The notes under the pieces are model-generated. The model did not search any database. It was not told the origin of the DNA and saw nothing but the letters and a program-made list of their open reading frames with translations. From the NCBI RefSeq assembly GCF_017357005.1, contig NZ_CP071589.1, positions 620,001 through 684,000 of the forward strand: DNA of 64,000 nt. Reading direction: 5' to 3'. The position numbers and the translations under genes were made by a program. Within the stretch, counting starts at the first letter, position 1. Each line of letters starts with the position of its first letter. This document shows, piece by piece, positions 8,822 through 19,024 of this stretch. Origin of the DNA: Staphylococcus simiae. Its GTDB lineage: Bacteria > Bacillota > Bacilli > Staphylococcales > Staphylococcaceae.

Positions 8822-9862
8822 ATGAATAATAGAAAGAAATGGACGATCATTACAATATTAATTATTGCAATTATTTCATTGCTTTTGGTATTTAATTTAA
8901 AGCAACATTATGATCATATAGAAAAACAAGGACACCTTAAGGAAAAAATTAGTGTTAATAATAAAAATGTGAATGTTTATCAAAATATTAGTTATGGTAA
9001 AACATTTCCTAATAGTAAGTTGGATATTATAAAACCTGCCGATACAGCACAAGATAGTAAATTACCTGTCATATTTTGGATGCATGGTGGTGGTTACATT
9101 GCTGGCGATAAACAATATAAAAATCCATTACTAGCCAAAATAGCTGAACAGGGATATATCGTAGTTAATATTAATTATGCCTTAGCGCCTCAATATAAAT
9201 ATCCAACACCTCTTATACAAATGAATCAAGCGATAGATTTTATTAAAGAAAACAAATTAGAACTTCCAATTGATTTTGATCAAGTTGTCATAGGTGGAGA
9301 TTCAGCTGGGGCACAGTTAGCAAGTCAGTATACCGCAATGCAAACAAATAATAGTTTAAGAAAACAAATGGACTTTCCTCAACAATTTGAACCATCGAAT
9401 ATTAAAGGAGCTATTCTTTTTGGTGGTTTTTATAATATGCAGACAGTTAGAAAAACTGAATTTCCTAGAATTGCTTTATTTATGAAAAGTTATACTGGTC
9501 AAAATGATTGGGAACATAGTTTTAAAAATATCTCACAAATGTCGACAGTCAAACAAGCAACGAAAGATTACCCACCGACATATTTATCGGTAGGTGACGC
9601 CGATCCATTTGCCAGTCAAAACCAAGAGTTTAGTGATAAGTTGAAAGAAGAGGGTGTTCCTGTAGATACATTATTTTTCGATGGTTCACACCATCTGCAT
9701 CATCAATATCAATTTCATTTAAATAAACCAGAGTCTAAAGAAAATATTAAAGATGTACTATCATTTTTAAGTCATAACACAACTTCCTCTGGTGTAGAGT
9801 TAAATGATCAACATCATTCAACCACTACGAATAACGAAGTATCATTATATCCATTTGATTAA
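8822..9862 (+). CDS. Membrane-anchored alpha/beta hydrolase (HSL-type esterase)
   Basis: 346 aa. A hydrophobic segment at 8-24 after a basic start acts as an uncleaved signal anchor or signal peptide. The esterase core has the oxyanion motif HGGG (88-91), nucleophile elbow GGDSAG (Ser161), acid Asp261 in GDADPF, and base His290 in DGSH. These are the landmarks of the hormone-sensitive-lipase/carboxylesterase family. The natural substrate is unknown. The C-terminal ~30 residues (NTTSSGVELNDQHHSTTTNN) are hydrophilic and His/Thr-rich, beyond the usual fold. GAGAGGTTAG precedes the ATG. Confidence 0.85.
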   Translation: MNNRKKWTIITILIIAIISLLLVFNLKQHYDHIEKQGHLKEKISVNNKNVNVYQNISYGKTFPNSKLDIIKPADTAQDSKLPVIFWMHGGGYIAGDKQYKNPLLAKIAEQGYIVVNINYALAPQYKYPTPLIQMNQAIDFIKENKLELPIDFDQVVIGGDSAGAQLASQYTAMQTNNSLRKQMDFPQQFEPSNIKGAILFGGFYNMQTVRKTEFPRIALFMKSYTGQNDWEHSFKNISQMSTVKQATKDYPPTYLSVGDADPFASQNQEFSDKLKEEGVPVDTLFFDGSHHLHHQYQFHLNKPESKENIKDVLSFLSHNTTSSGVELNDQHHSTTTNNEVSLYPFD

Positions 9863-9891
9863 AATATTTATAACCAAATTATCAATATAGT

Positions 9892-9930
9892 TAACTAGCC
9901 AAACAGTAATTTGTTGTGGCTAGTTTTTTT
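9892..9930 (+). terminator. Terminator after the esterase
   Basis: AACTAGCCA and TGGCTAGTT form a 9-bp stem followed by TTTTT. Confidence 0.85.
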
Positions 9931-9963
9931 AGGATAATTAAAAGTGTGAATAAGAATATTTGA

Positions 9964-10023
9964 TTGGCAGACTGATAAATGAAAAGTGAATAATTATATA
10001 TAAGTCCAATTTGAGAGAGAACC
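9964..10023. repeat. Repeat family 1, interior-deleted remnant
   Basis: TTGGCAGACTGATAAAT at the left and TAAGTCCAATTTGAGAGAGA plus ACC at the right are the two ends of family 1 with only about 20 bp between them. The structured core is gone. The rest of the gap to 10165 is AT-rich, with nothing recognisable. Confidence 0.6.
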
Positions 10024-10164
10024 AAATATTTTTTGAAGAAAATATAGTATAAATTAAAATTTTTAACTATAGGTGCTATAATTATGGAAAATACTTAATA
10101 GTTTATTTACATATTTTGAATAAATTAACACTAATGAGATTGACTATGGATTGGAGGGGAAATG

Positions 10165-10554
10165 ATGACAAGATTATCCTTGAAACCATTTAAAAATAAG
10201 TTGGTCATGGTAACTGGTAGAGTTAAAAAAGTATATTATAAAAATTTATTAGATAAAGATCATACAATGAAAGAAAATGTCAAAATTTTAATAAAAGAAG
10301 TAAAGATTTCAGGAATAGATATAGACCATGTTTGGTTACTTGAAAGAAACAAACAATATGATATTGCTCGTGCGTTAATTAATCAACGTGTGAAATTCAA
10401 AGCATTTGTTGAACCATATTATAAAGTTAATAAGCAAAATAATGTATTTGTACAAGATTATGGAATTAAACGTAAAAGTAAGTTAATGTCAGAAAAATGT
10501 TATATGCAACAATTTCACTGTAATTGTGGCAAAGAAAAATATTATCCGATATAG
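10165..10554 (+). CDS. Small basic protein of unknown function
   Basis: 129 aa and rich in Lys. The N-terminal two thirds (LVMVTGRVKKVYYKN, then ALINQRVKFKAFVEPYYK) read like a short beta-barrel (OB-like) domain. The end has a CNCG motif next to a lone upstream Cys, which could bind a metal. I do not recognise the family. GGAGGGG at 10153-10159 is spaced correctly for the second ATG (10165) rather than the one at 10162. It is followed by 225 bp of empty sequence before a convergent GNAT gene. Confidence 0.65.
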   Translation: MTRLSLKPFKNKLVMVTGRVKKVYYKNLLDKDHTMKENVKILIKEVKISGIDIDHVWLLERNKQYDIARALINQRVKFKAFVEPYYKVNKQNNVFVQDYGIKRKSKLMSEKCYMQQFHCNCGKEKYYPI

Positions 10555-10778
10555 CTTTCCATATAAAAGATTTTTTATGTTGATGTTAAAATAATGTATT
10601 TTTACATAGTACAACAAGCACTATTAAACTAAATAGACATTATATATGTTGTCAATAAAAAGACATAACAAAATTATCATACATTCATAACTTGAACAGA
10701 AAAACTATACATTAGAATAGAAAAAGTTGTTCAGGTTAGAATCATATAATAATGTGATAAAATATAATACATATTAAG

Positions 10779-11282
10779 CTAAACTATTTTAGCCATCATA
10801 TATTCATTGAAGTATTTCCCATTAATAAATAAAGTATCTTGTAAAACACCTTCAATTTGAAAATCAGAACTTTTGAATAGGTCTAGTGCAGATTGGTTAT
10901 CTATAGGAACGGTTGCTTCAATGCGATGAATATTATTATTTAGAGACCATGCCATTATTTCATCCATGAGTGCTTGGCCAATTCCTTGTCGTTGATAAAG
11001 CATTTTGACACCTAAATTAATTTTAGCTATATGTTTAATGCGTTGAAAAGGTTGTGTGTTGACAAAAGCAAAGCCAACAAGTTGATTATCACTTTCAGCT
11101 ACGTAAATTACTTTTGAAGGTGAAGTAATATATTCTTCAAGTTGTTTACTGGCCGATGTAACACTGGGATCATATTCACCAGGAGTATAAAACATATAAA
11201 GTGAGTCATCATATATTTTAGTTAACATAGCAATAAAACTTTCTACATCTTTAATACTGACTTTACGAATGATATGGGCCAT
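10779..11282 (-). CDS. GNAT family N-acetyltransferase
   Basis: About 167 aa. The acetyl-CoA loop is RQGIGQALMDE (QxxGxG/A form) preceded by the NLGVKMLYQ strand, and the C-terminal half has VPIDNQSALDLFKSSDF, the usual GNAT beta5-alpha4 block. The substrate is unknown. The start is placed at 11282 (MAHIIRKV) because GGAGGC lies 5-6 nt upstream of it on the minus strand. The open frame extends 18 nt further without a ribosome binding site. It faces graX divergently. Confidence 0.82.
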   Translation of the reverse strand: MAHIIRKVSIKDVESFIAMLTKIYDDSLYMFYTPGEYDPSVTSASKQLEEYITSPSKVIYVAESDNQLVGFAFVNTQPFQRIKHIAKINLGVKMLYQRQGIGQALMDEIMAWSLNNNIHRIEATVPIDNQSALDLFKSSDFQIEGVLQDTLFINGKYFNEYMMAKIV

Positions 11283-11390
11283 CAAAAGCCTCCAGTTCAT
11301 TTAAATTTATCTTACGTGTGAATGTATTATAATATACACTGAGTATAAAAGTAGAATAATATGTTTCAAAAACTATAAAGGAGATTATGA

Positions 11391-12314
11391 ATGAAACCGA
11401 AAGTGCTACTAGCAGGTGGAAGCGGTTATATTGGTAAATACTTAAGTGAAGTTATCGAAAATGAAACTGATGTATTTATTTTGTCAAAATATCCACATAA
11501 TAAACAACAGCATAATAAAGACATGACATGGTTGAAATGTGATATTTATAACTACGAACAAGTTGTAACATCTATGAAAGACATTGATATTGCAGTATTT
11601 TATATTGATCCAACAAAAAATTCAGCTAAAATAACTCAATCTTCGGCTAAAGACCTTACTTTAATTGCTGCAGATAATTTTGGTCGTGCAGCTGTACTTA
11701 ATAATGTCAGTAAAATTATTTATATACCAGGTAGTCAGTATGATAATGAAACAATCGAACGTTTAGGGGCTTATGGTGCAATTGTTGAAACGACTAAAGT
11801 TGTTATTAAACGTGCATTAGTCAATGTAGAATTACAAGTATCTAAATACGATGATGTAAGATCAAGTATTAAAGTCCCATTACCGAAAGGGTGGACTATA
11901 GAGCATGTGGTCACACATTTTGTTAAATGGATGGATCAAACTAAAGGGACATTTTTAAAGACAAGTCATAATGAAGATGAAGTGATTGTTTATATTAAGA
12001 ATAAATTTAAACCTTTAGCAATATTTCACAAGATTGTTAATGCAGATGGAATTATCACGCTGTATCTTATTGGTGGTAGATTAATTAAGAAAAGAAGCAA
12101 AGCACAAGGTAAATTAGAGTTCAGACAATTTAAAGGGACTTCAATAATCATGATACATTTATATGATTACATTCCAAGGTTGTTCTGGCCAATTTATTAT
12201 GTTATACAAGCACCATTGCAAAAAATGATGATTCATGGTTTTGAAGTAGATTGCCGTATTAAAGATTTCCAAAGCCGTATAAAATCAGGAGAAAAAATAA
12301 AATATACTAAATAG
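11391..12314 (+). CDS. graX: GraX, auxiliary protein of the GraRS sensory system
   Basis: The 307-aa protein has an N-terminal NAD(P)-binding Rossmann motif GGSGYIGKYL (9-18), as in NmrA/SDR-like proteins, and a C-terminal part without clear catalytic residues. Its place immediately before graRS-vraFG matches staphylococcal graX, a cytoplasmic partner of GraS/GraR needed for cationic antimicrobial peptide resistance. AAAGGAG precedes the ATG. Only 15 bp separate it from the graR start, so it is cotranscribed. Confidence 0.88.
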   Translation: MKPKVLLAGGSGYIGKYLSEVIENETDVFILSKYPHNKQQHNKDMTWLKCDIYNYEQVVTSMKDIDIAVFYIDPTKNSAKITQSSAKDLTLIAADNFGRAAVLNNVSKIIYIPGSQYDNETIERLGAYGAIVETTKVVIKRALVNVELQVSKYDDVRSSIKVPLPKGWTIEHVVTHFVKWMDQTKGTFLKTSHNEDEVIVYIKNKFKPLAIFHKIVNADGIITLYLIGGRLIKKRSKAQGKLEFRQFKGTSIIMIHLYDYIPRLFWPIYYVIQAPLQKMMIHGFEVDCRIKDFQSRIKSGEKIKYTK

Positions 12315-12329
12315 TGATAGGTGAGATTA

Positions 12330-13004
12330 ATGCAAATATTGTTAGTCGAGGATGATAATACCTTATTTCAAGAACTAAAAAAAGAATTAGAACAATGGAA
12401 TTTTAACGTTAATGGTATTGATGATTTTGGAAAAGTCATGGATTCTTTTGATAAATTTAACCCCGAAATTGTCATACTAGATGTTCAATTGCCAAAATAT
12501 GATGGATTTTATTGGTGTAGAAAAATGAGAGAAGTTTCTAATGTTCCGATACTTTTTTTATCATCACGAGATAACCCAATGGATCAAGTTATGAGTATGG
12601 AACTAGGTGCTGATGATTACATGCAAAAACCATTCCATACCAATGTCTTAATAGCAAAATTGCAAGCCATTTATCGTCGTGTTTATGAATTTACAGCTGA
12701 AGAAAAAAGAACATTAACATGGCAAGATGCAACAGTAGATTTGTCTAAAGATAGTATTCAAAAGGGTGAACAGACGATATTTTTATCTAAAACAGAAATG
12801 ATTATTTTAGAAATTTTAATCACTAAAAAGAATCAAGTCGTGTCACGTGATACCATTATTACAGCATTGTGGGATGATGAAGCATTTGTAAGTGATAATA
12901 CGTTAACTGTTAATGTTAATCGGTTACGTAAAAAATTAGCTGAGATTAAGATGGATACTGCAATCGAGACTAAAGTAGGTAAAGGATATATGGCTCATGA
13001 GTAA
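12330..13004 (+). CDS. graR: Response regulator GraR (ApsR)
   Basis: 224 aa, the normal GraR length, with an OmpR/PhoB layout. The receiver domain (1-120) has acidic residues in LLVEDD and the phospho-acceptor Asp in VILDVQLP near residue 51. The winged-helix domain (about 130-223) ends in TKVGKGYM. GraR controls dlt, mprF and vraFG to make the cell surface less negative. Start ATG 12330 is chosen over GTG 12321 because the GTG lies inside the ribosome binding site AGGTGAG. It overlaps graS by 8 bp. Confidence 0.93.
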   Translation: MQILLVEDDNTLFQELKKELEQWNFNVNGIDDFGKVMDSFDKFNPEIVILDVQLPKYDGFYWCRKMREVSNVPILFLSSRDNPMDQVMSMELGADDYMQKPFHTNVLIAKLQAIYRRVYEFTAEEKRTLTWQDATVDLSKDSIQKGEQTIFLSKTEMIILEILITKKNQVVSRDTIITALWDDEAFVSDNTLTVNVNRLRKKLAEIKMDTAIETKVGKGYMAHE

Positions 13005-14037
13005 TTTGAAATGGTTTGGTCAATTTCTTAAATCACGTATAACTTGGATACTTTGGATTATCTTTTTAAATGTCATTATGCTTGCTATCAGTTTTATAGA
13101 TTATGATATTTCAATAGATAGTGTGTGCTATATTGTATCACTTAATTTAAGTTTAACAGTAATTTTTATTATTTTGATTTTCTTTAAAGAGGTAAAGCTA
13201 TTTAAGCATTTCGATAAAGATAAAGAAATTGAGGAAATAAAGCATAAAGATTTGGCAGAAACACCTTTTCAGCGTCATACAGTAGATTATTTATATCGTC
13301 AAATTTCAAATCATAAAGATAAAGTAGTCAGTCAACAATTACAACTAAACTTACACGAACAGACAATAACTGAATTTGTTCATGATATTAAAACACCTGT
13401 AACTGCGCTTAAGTTACTTATTGATCAAGAAAAAGACGTTGAGCGCAAGAAAGCACTACTGTATGAGTGGTCACGCATTAATACCATGTTAGATACTCAA
13501 TTGTATATAACTAGATTGGAATCACAACATAAGGATATGTATTTTGATCATGTATCATTAAAACGCATGGTCATCGACGAAATACAATTAACAAGACATA
13601 TTAGTCAAGTTAAAGGTATTGGTTTTGATGTTGATTTTGCAGTAGATGACTTTGTATATACTGATGTTAAGTGGTGTCGCATGATTATTAGACAGATTTT
13701 ATCTAATTCACTTAAATATAGTGAAAATTATAACGTAGAAATTGAAACTCAATTAGTAGATGATCATGTTGTCCTTATAATAACTGACCATGGTAGAGGT
13801 ATTAGTAGTAAAGATATGCCTAGAATATTTGATAGAGGATTTACATCTACAGCAAATAGAAATGAAACAACATCATCTGGTATGGGCTTGTATTTAGTTG
13901 ATAGTGTCAAAAAGCAATTAGGAATCGAAGTAGATATAGCATCTGAAGTAGGTAAAGGAACGCGCGTCAAAATCATTTTCCCATTGCAAAACGAAATTGT
14001 AAAACGCATGTCACAAGTGATGAATGGGTCACTTTAA
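12997..14037 (+). CDS. graS: Intramembrane-sensing histidine kinase GraS (ApsS)
   Basis: 346 aa, like S. aureus GraS. Two TM helices (about 14-34 and 42-63) flank a very short outer loop containing Asp35, Asp37 and Asp41, the acidic residues that contact cationic peptides in GraS. The phospho-acceptor is His129 in FVHDIKTP, and the ATPase has N- and G-box elements ([24 protein letters not shown]). It overlaps graR. The end of the gene forms one arm of a strong hairpin (see 14001-14048). Confidence 0.93.
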   Translation: MSNLKWFGQFLKSRITWILWIIFLNVIMLAISFIDYDISIDSVCYIVSLNLSLTVIFIILIFFKEVKLFKHFDKDKEIEEIKHKDLAETPFQRHTVDYLYRQISNHKDKVVSQQLQLNLHEQTITEFVHDIKTPVTALKLLIDQEKDVERKKALLYEWSRINTMLDTQLYITRLESQHKDMYFDHVSLKRMVIDEIQLTRHISQVKGIGFDVDFAVDDFVYTDVKWCRMIIRQILSNSLKYSENYNVEIETQLVDDHVVLIITDHGRGISSKDMPRIFDRGFTSTANRNETTSSGMGLYLVDSVKKQLGIEVDIASEVGKGTRVKIIFPLQNEIVKRMSQVMNGSL

Positions 14038-14048
14038 ACATGCGTTTT
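14001..14048 (+). terminator. Hairpin overlapping the graS stop codon
   Basis: AAAACGCATG (14001-14010, inside graS) pairs perfectly with CATGCGTTTT (14039-14048), with an inner AAGTGA/TCACTT stem. The stop codon TAA lies within it. The T-tail is poor, so it may be a terminator, an mRNA 3'-end stabiliser or an attenuator between graXRS and vraFG. Confidence 0.6.
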
Positions 14049-14058
14049 GTTACATTTG

Positions 14059-14087
14059 TTATTAGGGATAGTGGCAAGTTGTATAAT
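14059..14087 (+). promoter_or_regulatory. Putative vraFG promoter
   Basis: A consensus TATAAT (14082-14087) has only a poor -35 (TTATTA at 14059-14064, 17-bp spacer), as expected for an activator-dependent promoter. The TTTTGTTACATTTGTT just upstream carries TTTGT half-sites like those in the ACAAATTTGT element proposed for GraR, but not a full palindrome. Confidence 0.5.
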
Positions 14088-14165
14088 AAAGTAAACTACA
14101 AGTGACCATATTTCAATGGCATCTTGGAAATGATGAGCAATATATAAGTGCTTAGGAGTGTTAAA

Positions 14166-14927
14166 GTGACAATTTTAGAAGTAAAACAATTAACTAAAAC
14201 ATATGGCAATAAAAATATGGTGCAAGCTGTGCTAAAAGATATTAATATGTCAGTTGATGAAGGTGAGTTTGTGGCAATAATGGGGCCATCAGGTTCTGGC
14301 AAGACGACATTATTAAATGTATTAAGCTCTATTGATTATATAACACAGGGCTCAATCATATTAAAAGGTCAACAATTAGAGAAATTATCGAACAAAGCAT
14401 TATCAGAAATGAGAAAACATGATATCGGTTTTATATTTCAAGACTATAATTTATTACATACTTTGACAGTGAAAGAAAACATTATGTTACCACTATCTGT
14501 CCAGAAAGTAAGTAAAGAAGTGATGCTTAATAGATATGATCAAATTGCACAAGCACTTAATATTAAAGATGTGAGTGATAAATATCCTTCAGAGTTGTCG
14601 GGAGGACAAAGACAAAGAACCTCTGCAGCTAGAGCATTTATAACGATGCCGTCGATTATCTTTGCGGATGAACCTACAGGTGCGTTAGATTCGAAAAGTA
14701 CTCAAGATTTATTAAAAAGATTAACTAAAGTCAATGAATTAATCAATACGACGATTATAATGGTGACGCATGATCCAGTCGCTGCCAGTTATGCTAACAG
14801 AGTAATCATGTTAAAAGATGGACAAATCTTTACAGAATTATATCAAGGAGAAGATGATAAACAAACGTTTTATAAAGAAATAATGAGGGTTCAAAGTGTA
14901 TTAGGTGGCGTTAATTATGAGTTTTAA
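14166..14927 (+). CDS. vraF: Bacitracin/antimicrobial-peptide ABC transporter ATPase VraF
   Basis: 253 aa. Walker [10 protein letters not shown] (near 37-45), signature LSGGQRQR (near 143-150) and Walker B IIFADEP, as in the MacB/BceA subfamily. With VraG it forms a BceAB-type complex that acts in cationic peptide sensing with GraXRS rather than as a simple exporter. Start GTG 14166 is preferred because TTAGGAGTG precedes it at proper distance. An in-frame GTG at 14148 lies before that ribosome binding site. It overlaps vraG by 11 bp. Confidence 0.92.
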   Translation: MTILEVKQLTKTYGNKNMVQAVLKDINMSVDEGEFVAIMGPSGSGKTTLLNVLSSIDYITQGSIILKGQQLEKLSNKALSEMRKHDIGFIFQDYNLLHTLTVKENIMLPLSVQKVSKEVMLNRYDQIAQALNIKDVSDKYPSELSGGQRQRTSAARAFITMPSIIFADEPTGALDSKSTQDLLKRLTKVNELINTTIIMVTHDPVAASYANRVIMLKDGQIFTELYQGEDDKQTFYKEIMRVQSVLGGVNYEF

Positions 14928-16806
14928 CGAAATCATTTTTAAAAATTTCAAACAAAATTTACCGCATTATGCTATTTATCTCTTTTCGATTGTTATTAGT
15001 GTAGTATTACATTTTAGTTTTGTGACGTTGAAATATGCACATAAATTAAATACTCATGAGAATTACCCAATCATTAAAGAGGGGTCTCAAGTAGGAAGCT
15101 ACTTTCTATTTGTTATCATCATGGCTTTCCTATTATATGCTAATGTATTATTTATTAAACGTAGAAGTTATGAATTATCACTTTTTCAAACATTAGGTTT
15201 ATCAAAGCTCAATATCATTTATATTTTAATGTTTGAACAGTTATTATTATTTGGAATTACAGCGATACTTGGGATTATTATTGGTATCTTTGGATCTAAA
15301 ATATTGTTAATGATTGTATTGAGAATATTAGCTGTTAAAGCCAAAGTTCCTGTAATTTTTAGTATTAAAGCTATTTTAGATACGTTATTGTTAATTGGTA
15401 TTGCATATCTATTAACTACATTGCAAAATTTTATTTACATTATGAAAAAATCGATCACTGAGTTATCTAATGATTTTAATTCTAAAGAAATAGAGCATCA
15501 TAAAATGACTTATGGTGAGATTATATTAGGATTGTTAGGTGTAGTATTAATTTTAGCCGGTTACTATCTATCATTAAATATCGTAAAATATTATGATTCG
15601 GTGGGTGTATTATTATTTATATTGTTAGCATCTGTTATTGGTGCTTACTTATTTTTCAAAAGTTCTGTGGCATTAGCGTTTAAAACAGTAAAAAAAATTA
15701 GACGAGGAATAATAAGTGTAAGTGATGTAATGTTTACTTCTTCTATTATGTATAGAATTAAGAAAAATGCATTCTCACTAACAGTGATGGCTATCATTTC
15801 TGCTATAACTGTGTCCGTATTATGCTTTGCAGCTATTAGTAGAGCGTCATTAGCGAGTGAATTACTCTATAATTCTCCGCATGATGTCACACTTAAAGAT
15901 CAACAACAAGCCAATAATTTAGCTTATGAATTAAATAATAGGAAAATAGCGCATTATTATAATTATAAAGAAGTAGTTTATACCAAGTTATATAAAGATA
16001 AATTATTTGACATTAAAATGAAAGAACCTTATCAAGTAACGGTTACAAGCGATAAATACATTCCCAATACAGATGTAAAAAGAGGTCAGGCCGATTTACT
16101 TGTAGCAGAAGGTGCGATTAAAGAACTAGTTAAACATAAAGACCATGGTCAGGCAGTTCTGGGAACAAAAAAACATCATCTTAATATAACAGTACATAAA
16201 GATATAGATAAAATTTATTTTATGAGCAGTGTAGATCGAGGTGGGCCTACATTTGTACTTAATGATCACGATTTTCAAAAATTAAGAATGTATGCCAAAA
16301 CGAAAAATATCGTATCGCAATATGGCTTCGATTTAACACATAAAAAAGATGCTGTAGCATTAGAGATGGCTAAAAATAGTGTTAATAAAAATATTCAAAC
16401 TAAAAGTGAAGCGGCCAATAGTTTATCTGGATTAACTGGAATTTTATTATTTGTAACTTCATTCTTAGGTATTTCATTTTTAATCGCAGTAAGTTGTATT
16501 ATTTATATTAAACAAATTGATGAAACTGAAGACGAACTTGATAATTATATTATTTTAAGAAAACTGGGCTTTACACAAAAAGATATGGCTAAAGGATTAA
16601 AATTGAAAATAATGTTTAATTTTGGTTTACCATTAATTATAGCGTTATCACATGCTTACTTTGCATCATTAGCATATATGAAGGTGATGGGAACTGATAA
16701 CCAGCGCCCTATATTTATTGTCATGATTATTTACACATGTATATATGCAATATTTGCTATAACTGCATATAACCATTCTAAGAGAACAATCAGACATTCT
16801 ATATAG
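14917..16806 (+). CDS. vraG: ABC transporter permease VraG (BceB type)
   Basis: 629 aa, the usual VraG length. Ten TM helices in FtsX-type blocks: one N-terminal, clusters at about 50-285, and three at the C-terminus. A ~200-residue extracellular domain (about 305-510) between TM7 and TM8 is the mark of BceB-like permeases. In S. aureus, Lys residues in this domain are important for peptide sensing with GraS, and several Lys-rich runs occur here. The start at 14917 follows TTAGGTGG inside vraF. The frame is open 12 nt further upstream. Confidence 0.92.
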   Translation: MSFNEIIFKNFKQNLPHYAIYLFSIVISVVLHFSFVTLKYAHKLNTHENYPIIKEGSQVGSYFLFVIIMAFLLYANVLFIKRRSYELSLFQTLGLSKLNIIYILMFEQLLLFGITAILGIIIGIFGSKILLMIVLRILAVKAKVPVIFSIKAILDTLLLIGIAYLLTTLQNFIYIMKKSITELSNDFNSKEIEHHKMTYGEIILGLLGVVLILAGYYLSLNIVKYYDSVGVLLFILLASVIGAYLFFKSSVALAFKTVKKIRRGIISVSDVMFTSSIMYRIKKNAFSLTVMAIISAITVSVLCFAAISRASLASELLYNSPHDVTLKDQQQANNLAYELNNRKIAHYYNYKEVVYTKLYKDKLFDIKMKEPYQVTVTSDKYIPNTDVKRGQADLLVAEGAIKELVKHKDHGQAVLGTKKHHLNITVHKDIDKIYFMSSVDRGGPTFVLNDHDFQKLRMYAKTKNIVSQYGFDLTHKKDAVALEMAKNSVNKNIQTKSEAANSLSGLTGILLFVTSFLGISFLIAVSCIIYIKQIDETEDELDNYIILRKLGFTQKDMAKGLKLKIMFNFGLPLIIALSHAYFASLAYMKVMGTDNQRPIFIVMIIYTCIYAIFAITAYNHSKRTIRHSI

Positions 16807-16844
16807 TGAACAACAGAATAAATGATAGCTATTGTTATAATTTG

Positions 16845-16892
16845 AAATTCGAGACATTCGTACATATGACGAAATCGCCTCGAATTTTTTTA
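16845..16892 (+). terminator. Terminator after vraFG
   Basis: AAATTCGAG pairs with CTCGAATTT, with an inner ATTCGT/ACGAAAT stem, and is followed by a T-run. Confidence 0.85.
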
Positions 16893-17362
16893 GTTGATAA
16901 GCTGTCGTACGATTATAAATTAGGTGTAATAAATCTTTTTGAATTGAGAATTAAGATTATATTCTCTAATGAAGAAAAGATATTAATTTAAATAATAGCA
17001 TAACAATGTTAATGTTGATTTTATAAAGTTTTCATAAAGTTAACAATTATGAAACTAGTCTATAAACATTTAATGGCAGTTAAAGTTAACACTTTAAATT
17101 TATATGTTAAGTCTAAGTGTAAATATTTCATTGCGTGTTTGTTAAGAATTTGTAAATAGAATTGTAGGATTGTAAATTTTGTGATATTTTCATATAAGGG
17201 CAAATAGTGGAATACATAAATACACGGTTTAGCTCTTGATAAAGATATATCATTTTAGATTTAGAATATTAATAACTTAAAACCCAGAATGACATGTTGT
17301 GTATTAACACAAATTATAAAGGATTGTGATTGGCCACCAATCGCTTAAATGGAGGATTTTAA
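16893..17362. other. Gene-free leader region of the DUF47-pit operon
   Basis: About 470 bp of AT-rich sequence with no convincing ORF. GTTAACA occurs twice (near 17038 and 17089), followed by TATGTTAAG. TTAACA-type hexamers are the unit of PhoP boxes, but the regular spacing required is not obvious. TGGAGGATTTT just before 17363 is the ribosome binding site of the DUF47 gene. Confidence 0.4.
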
Positions 17363-17980
17363 ATGTTTAGTAAGAAAAAAGACAAGTTTATGGTTCAATT
17401 AGAAGAAATGGTATTCAATCTAGATCGTGCTGCAATTGAATTTGGTAAGATGGAATTCAATACACATTTAGATTTGAAAGCTTATTCTGATAACATAAAA
17501 ACGTATGAATCTCATGGTGATGAGTTAGTACATCAAGTTATTACTGATTTAAATCAAACATTTATTACACCAATTGAACGTGAAGATATTTTATCTTTAT
17601 GTGATGCAATTGATGATGTTTTAGATGCTATTGAAGAGACTGCAGCTATGTTTGAAATGTATTCAATTGAATATACTGATGAATATATGGCTGAATTTGT
17701 TGATAATATCCAAAAAGCAGTAGCAGAAATGAAATTAGCTGTTGGATTATTAGTAGATAAAAAACTTTCACATATGCGTATACATTCAATTAATATTAAA
17801 GAGTTTGAAACAAATTGTGATGGTATTTTAAGACAATCAATTAAACATATCTTTAATAGTGAAACAGATCCAATCACATTAATTAAAATCAAAGATATTT
17901 ATGAGAGTATGGAAGAAATCGCTGATAAATGTCAAATAGTAGCCAATAATTTTGAAACTATAATTATGAAAAATAGCTAA
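17363..17980 (+). CDS. DUF47 family protein (PhoU-like), Pit accessory
   Basis: 205 aa, all-helical, a PhoU-like four-helix fold. ESHGDELVHQVITDLNQTFITPIEREDI (about 49-76) is the family signature, with conserved acidic residues in LCDAIDDVLDAIEE that bind metal in homologues. DUF47 genes commonly pair with pit genes and are thought to regulate the transporter. Here pit follows after 14 bp. Confidence 0.9.
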   Translation: MFSKKKDKFMVQLEEMVFNLDRAAIEFGKMEFNTHLDLKAYSDNIKTYESHGDELVHQVITDLNQTFITPIEREDILSLCDAIDDVLDAIEETAAMFEMYSIEYTDEYMAEFVDNIQKAVAEMKLAVGLLVDKKLSHMRIHSINIKEFETNCDGILRQSIKHIFNSETDPITLIKIKDIYESMEEIADKCQIVANNFETIIMKNS

Positions 17981-17994
17981 GGGGAGTTATATTT

Positions 17995-19005
17995 ATGTCG
18001 TATTTATTAATCGTCACTATAGCTGTAGTTATATTTTCACTAGTATTTGACTTTATTAATGGTTTCCATGATACAGCAAATGCAGTTGCAACTGCGGTTT
18101 CAACTAGAGCTTTGACACCGAAAACAGCAATTTTAATGGCAGCAGTGATGAACTTTATCGGAGCATTAACATTTACAGGTGTAGCGGGGACAATTACTAA
18201 AGATATTGTAGACCCTTTTAAATTACAACATGGTTTAGTTGTTGTATTAGCAGCTATATTAGCAGCTATTGTTTGGAATTTATTAACATGGTTTTATGGA
18301 ATACCAAGTTCATCATCACATGCATTAATTGGTTCCATTGCCGGAGCAGCAATAATGGCTGAAGGATCTTTTAACGTTCTTCATTATCAAGGATTCACGA
18401 AAATTATTATCGTCTTAATTGTTTCGCCAGTTATTGCATTTTGTGTTGGTTTTATGATGTATTCAATTTTTAAAGTTATTTTTAAAAATGCTAATTTAAC
18501 GAGAGCAAACCGTAACTTTAGATTTTTCCAAATTTTCACAGCAGCATTGCAATCATTCTCACATGGTACAAATGATGCTCAGAAGTCTATGGGTATCATT
18601 ACATTAGCATTGATAGTTGCTGGTGTGCAAAATGGTAGTAGTGTAGAACCTCAAGTTTGGGTTAAAGTAGCCTGTGCTACAGCGATGGGGCTTGGTACAG
18701 CGATTGGTGGTTGGAAAATCATCAAAACAGTTGGTGGTAATATTATGAAAATCAGACCAGCAAATGGTGCTGCAGCAGATTTATCATCAGCATTGACGAT
18801 TTTCGTTGCTTCATCATTACATTTCCCATTATCAACAACACATGTTGTGTCATCATCAATCCTAGGTGTTGGTGCATCAAACCGTGCGAAAGGTGTTAAA
18901 TGGAGTACGGCACAAAGAATGATTGTTACATGGGTAATCACGTTACCTATTTCAGCTATCTTAGCAGCATTGTTATACTTATTATTACATTTATTCTTAC
19001 GATAA
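17995..19005 (+). CDS. pitA: Low-affinity inorganic phosphate transporter Pit
   Basis: 336 aa with about ten TM helices. The two inverted PiT signature repeats are present: FDFINGFHDTANAVATAVS (about 18-36) and FSHGTNDAQKSMG (188-200), both carrying the G-x-x-D/N-D residues of the phosphate site. It imports metal-phosphate with a proton or sodium. It is cotranscribed with the DUF47 gene and ends at a strong hairpin that is the insertion site of intron copy 1. Confidence 0.93.
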   Translation: MSYLLIVTIAVVIFSLVFDFINGFHDTANAVATAVSTRALTPKTAILMAAVMNFIGALTFTGVAGTITKDIVDPFKLQHGLVVVLAAILAAIVWNLLTWFYGIPSSSSHALIGSIAGAAIMAEGSFNVLHYQGFTKIIIVLIVSPVIAFCVGFMMYSIFKVIFKNANLTRANRNFRFFQIFTAALQSFSHGTNDAQKSMGIITLALIVAGVQNGSSVEPQVWVKVACATAMGLGTAIGGWKIIKTVGGNIMKIRPANGAAADLSSALTIFVASSLHFPLSTTHVVSSSILGVGASNRAKGVKWSTAQRMIVTWVITLPISAILAALLYLLLHLFLR

Positions 19006-19024
19006 TCGATTGAATAAATTTAAG

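Noticed and set aside
16806-16991. 61-codon open frame directly after vraG
   Set aside because: It runs through the vraFG terminator hairpin (16845-16892), has no ribosome binding site and its composition is not protein-like.
16993-17362. PhoP boxes upstream of the DUF47-pit operon
   Set aside because: Only scattered TTAACA-like hexamers; the regular 11-bp spaced direct repeats needed for a PhoP box are not there.
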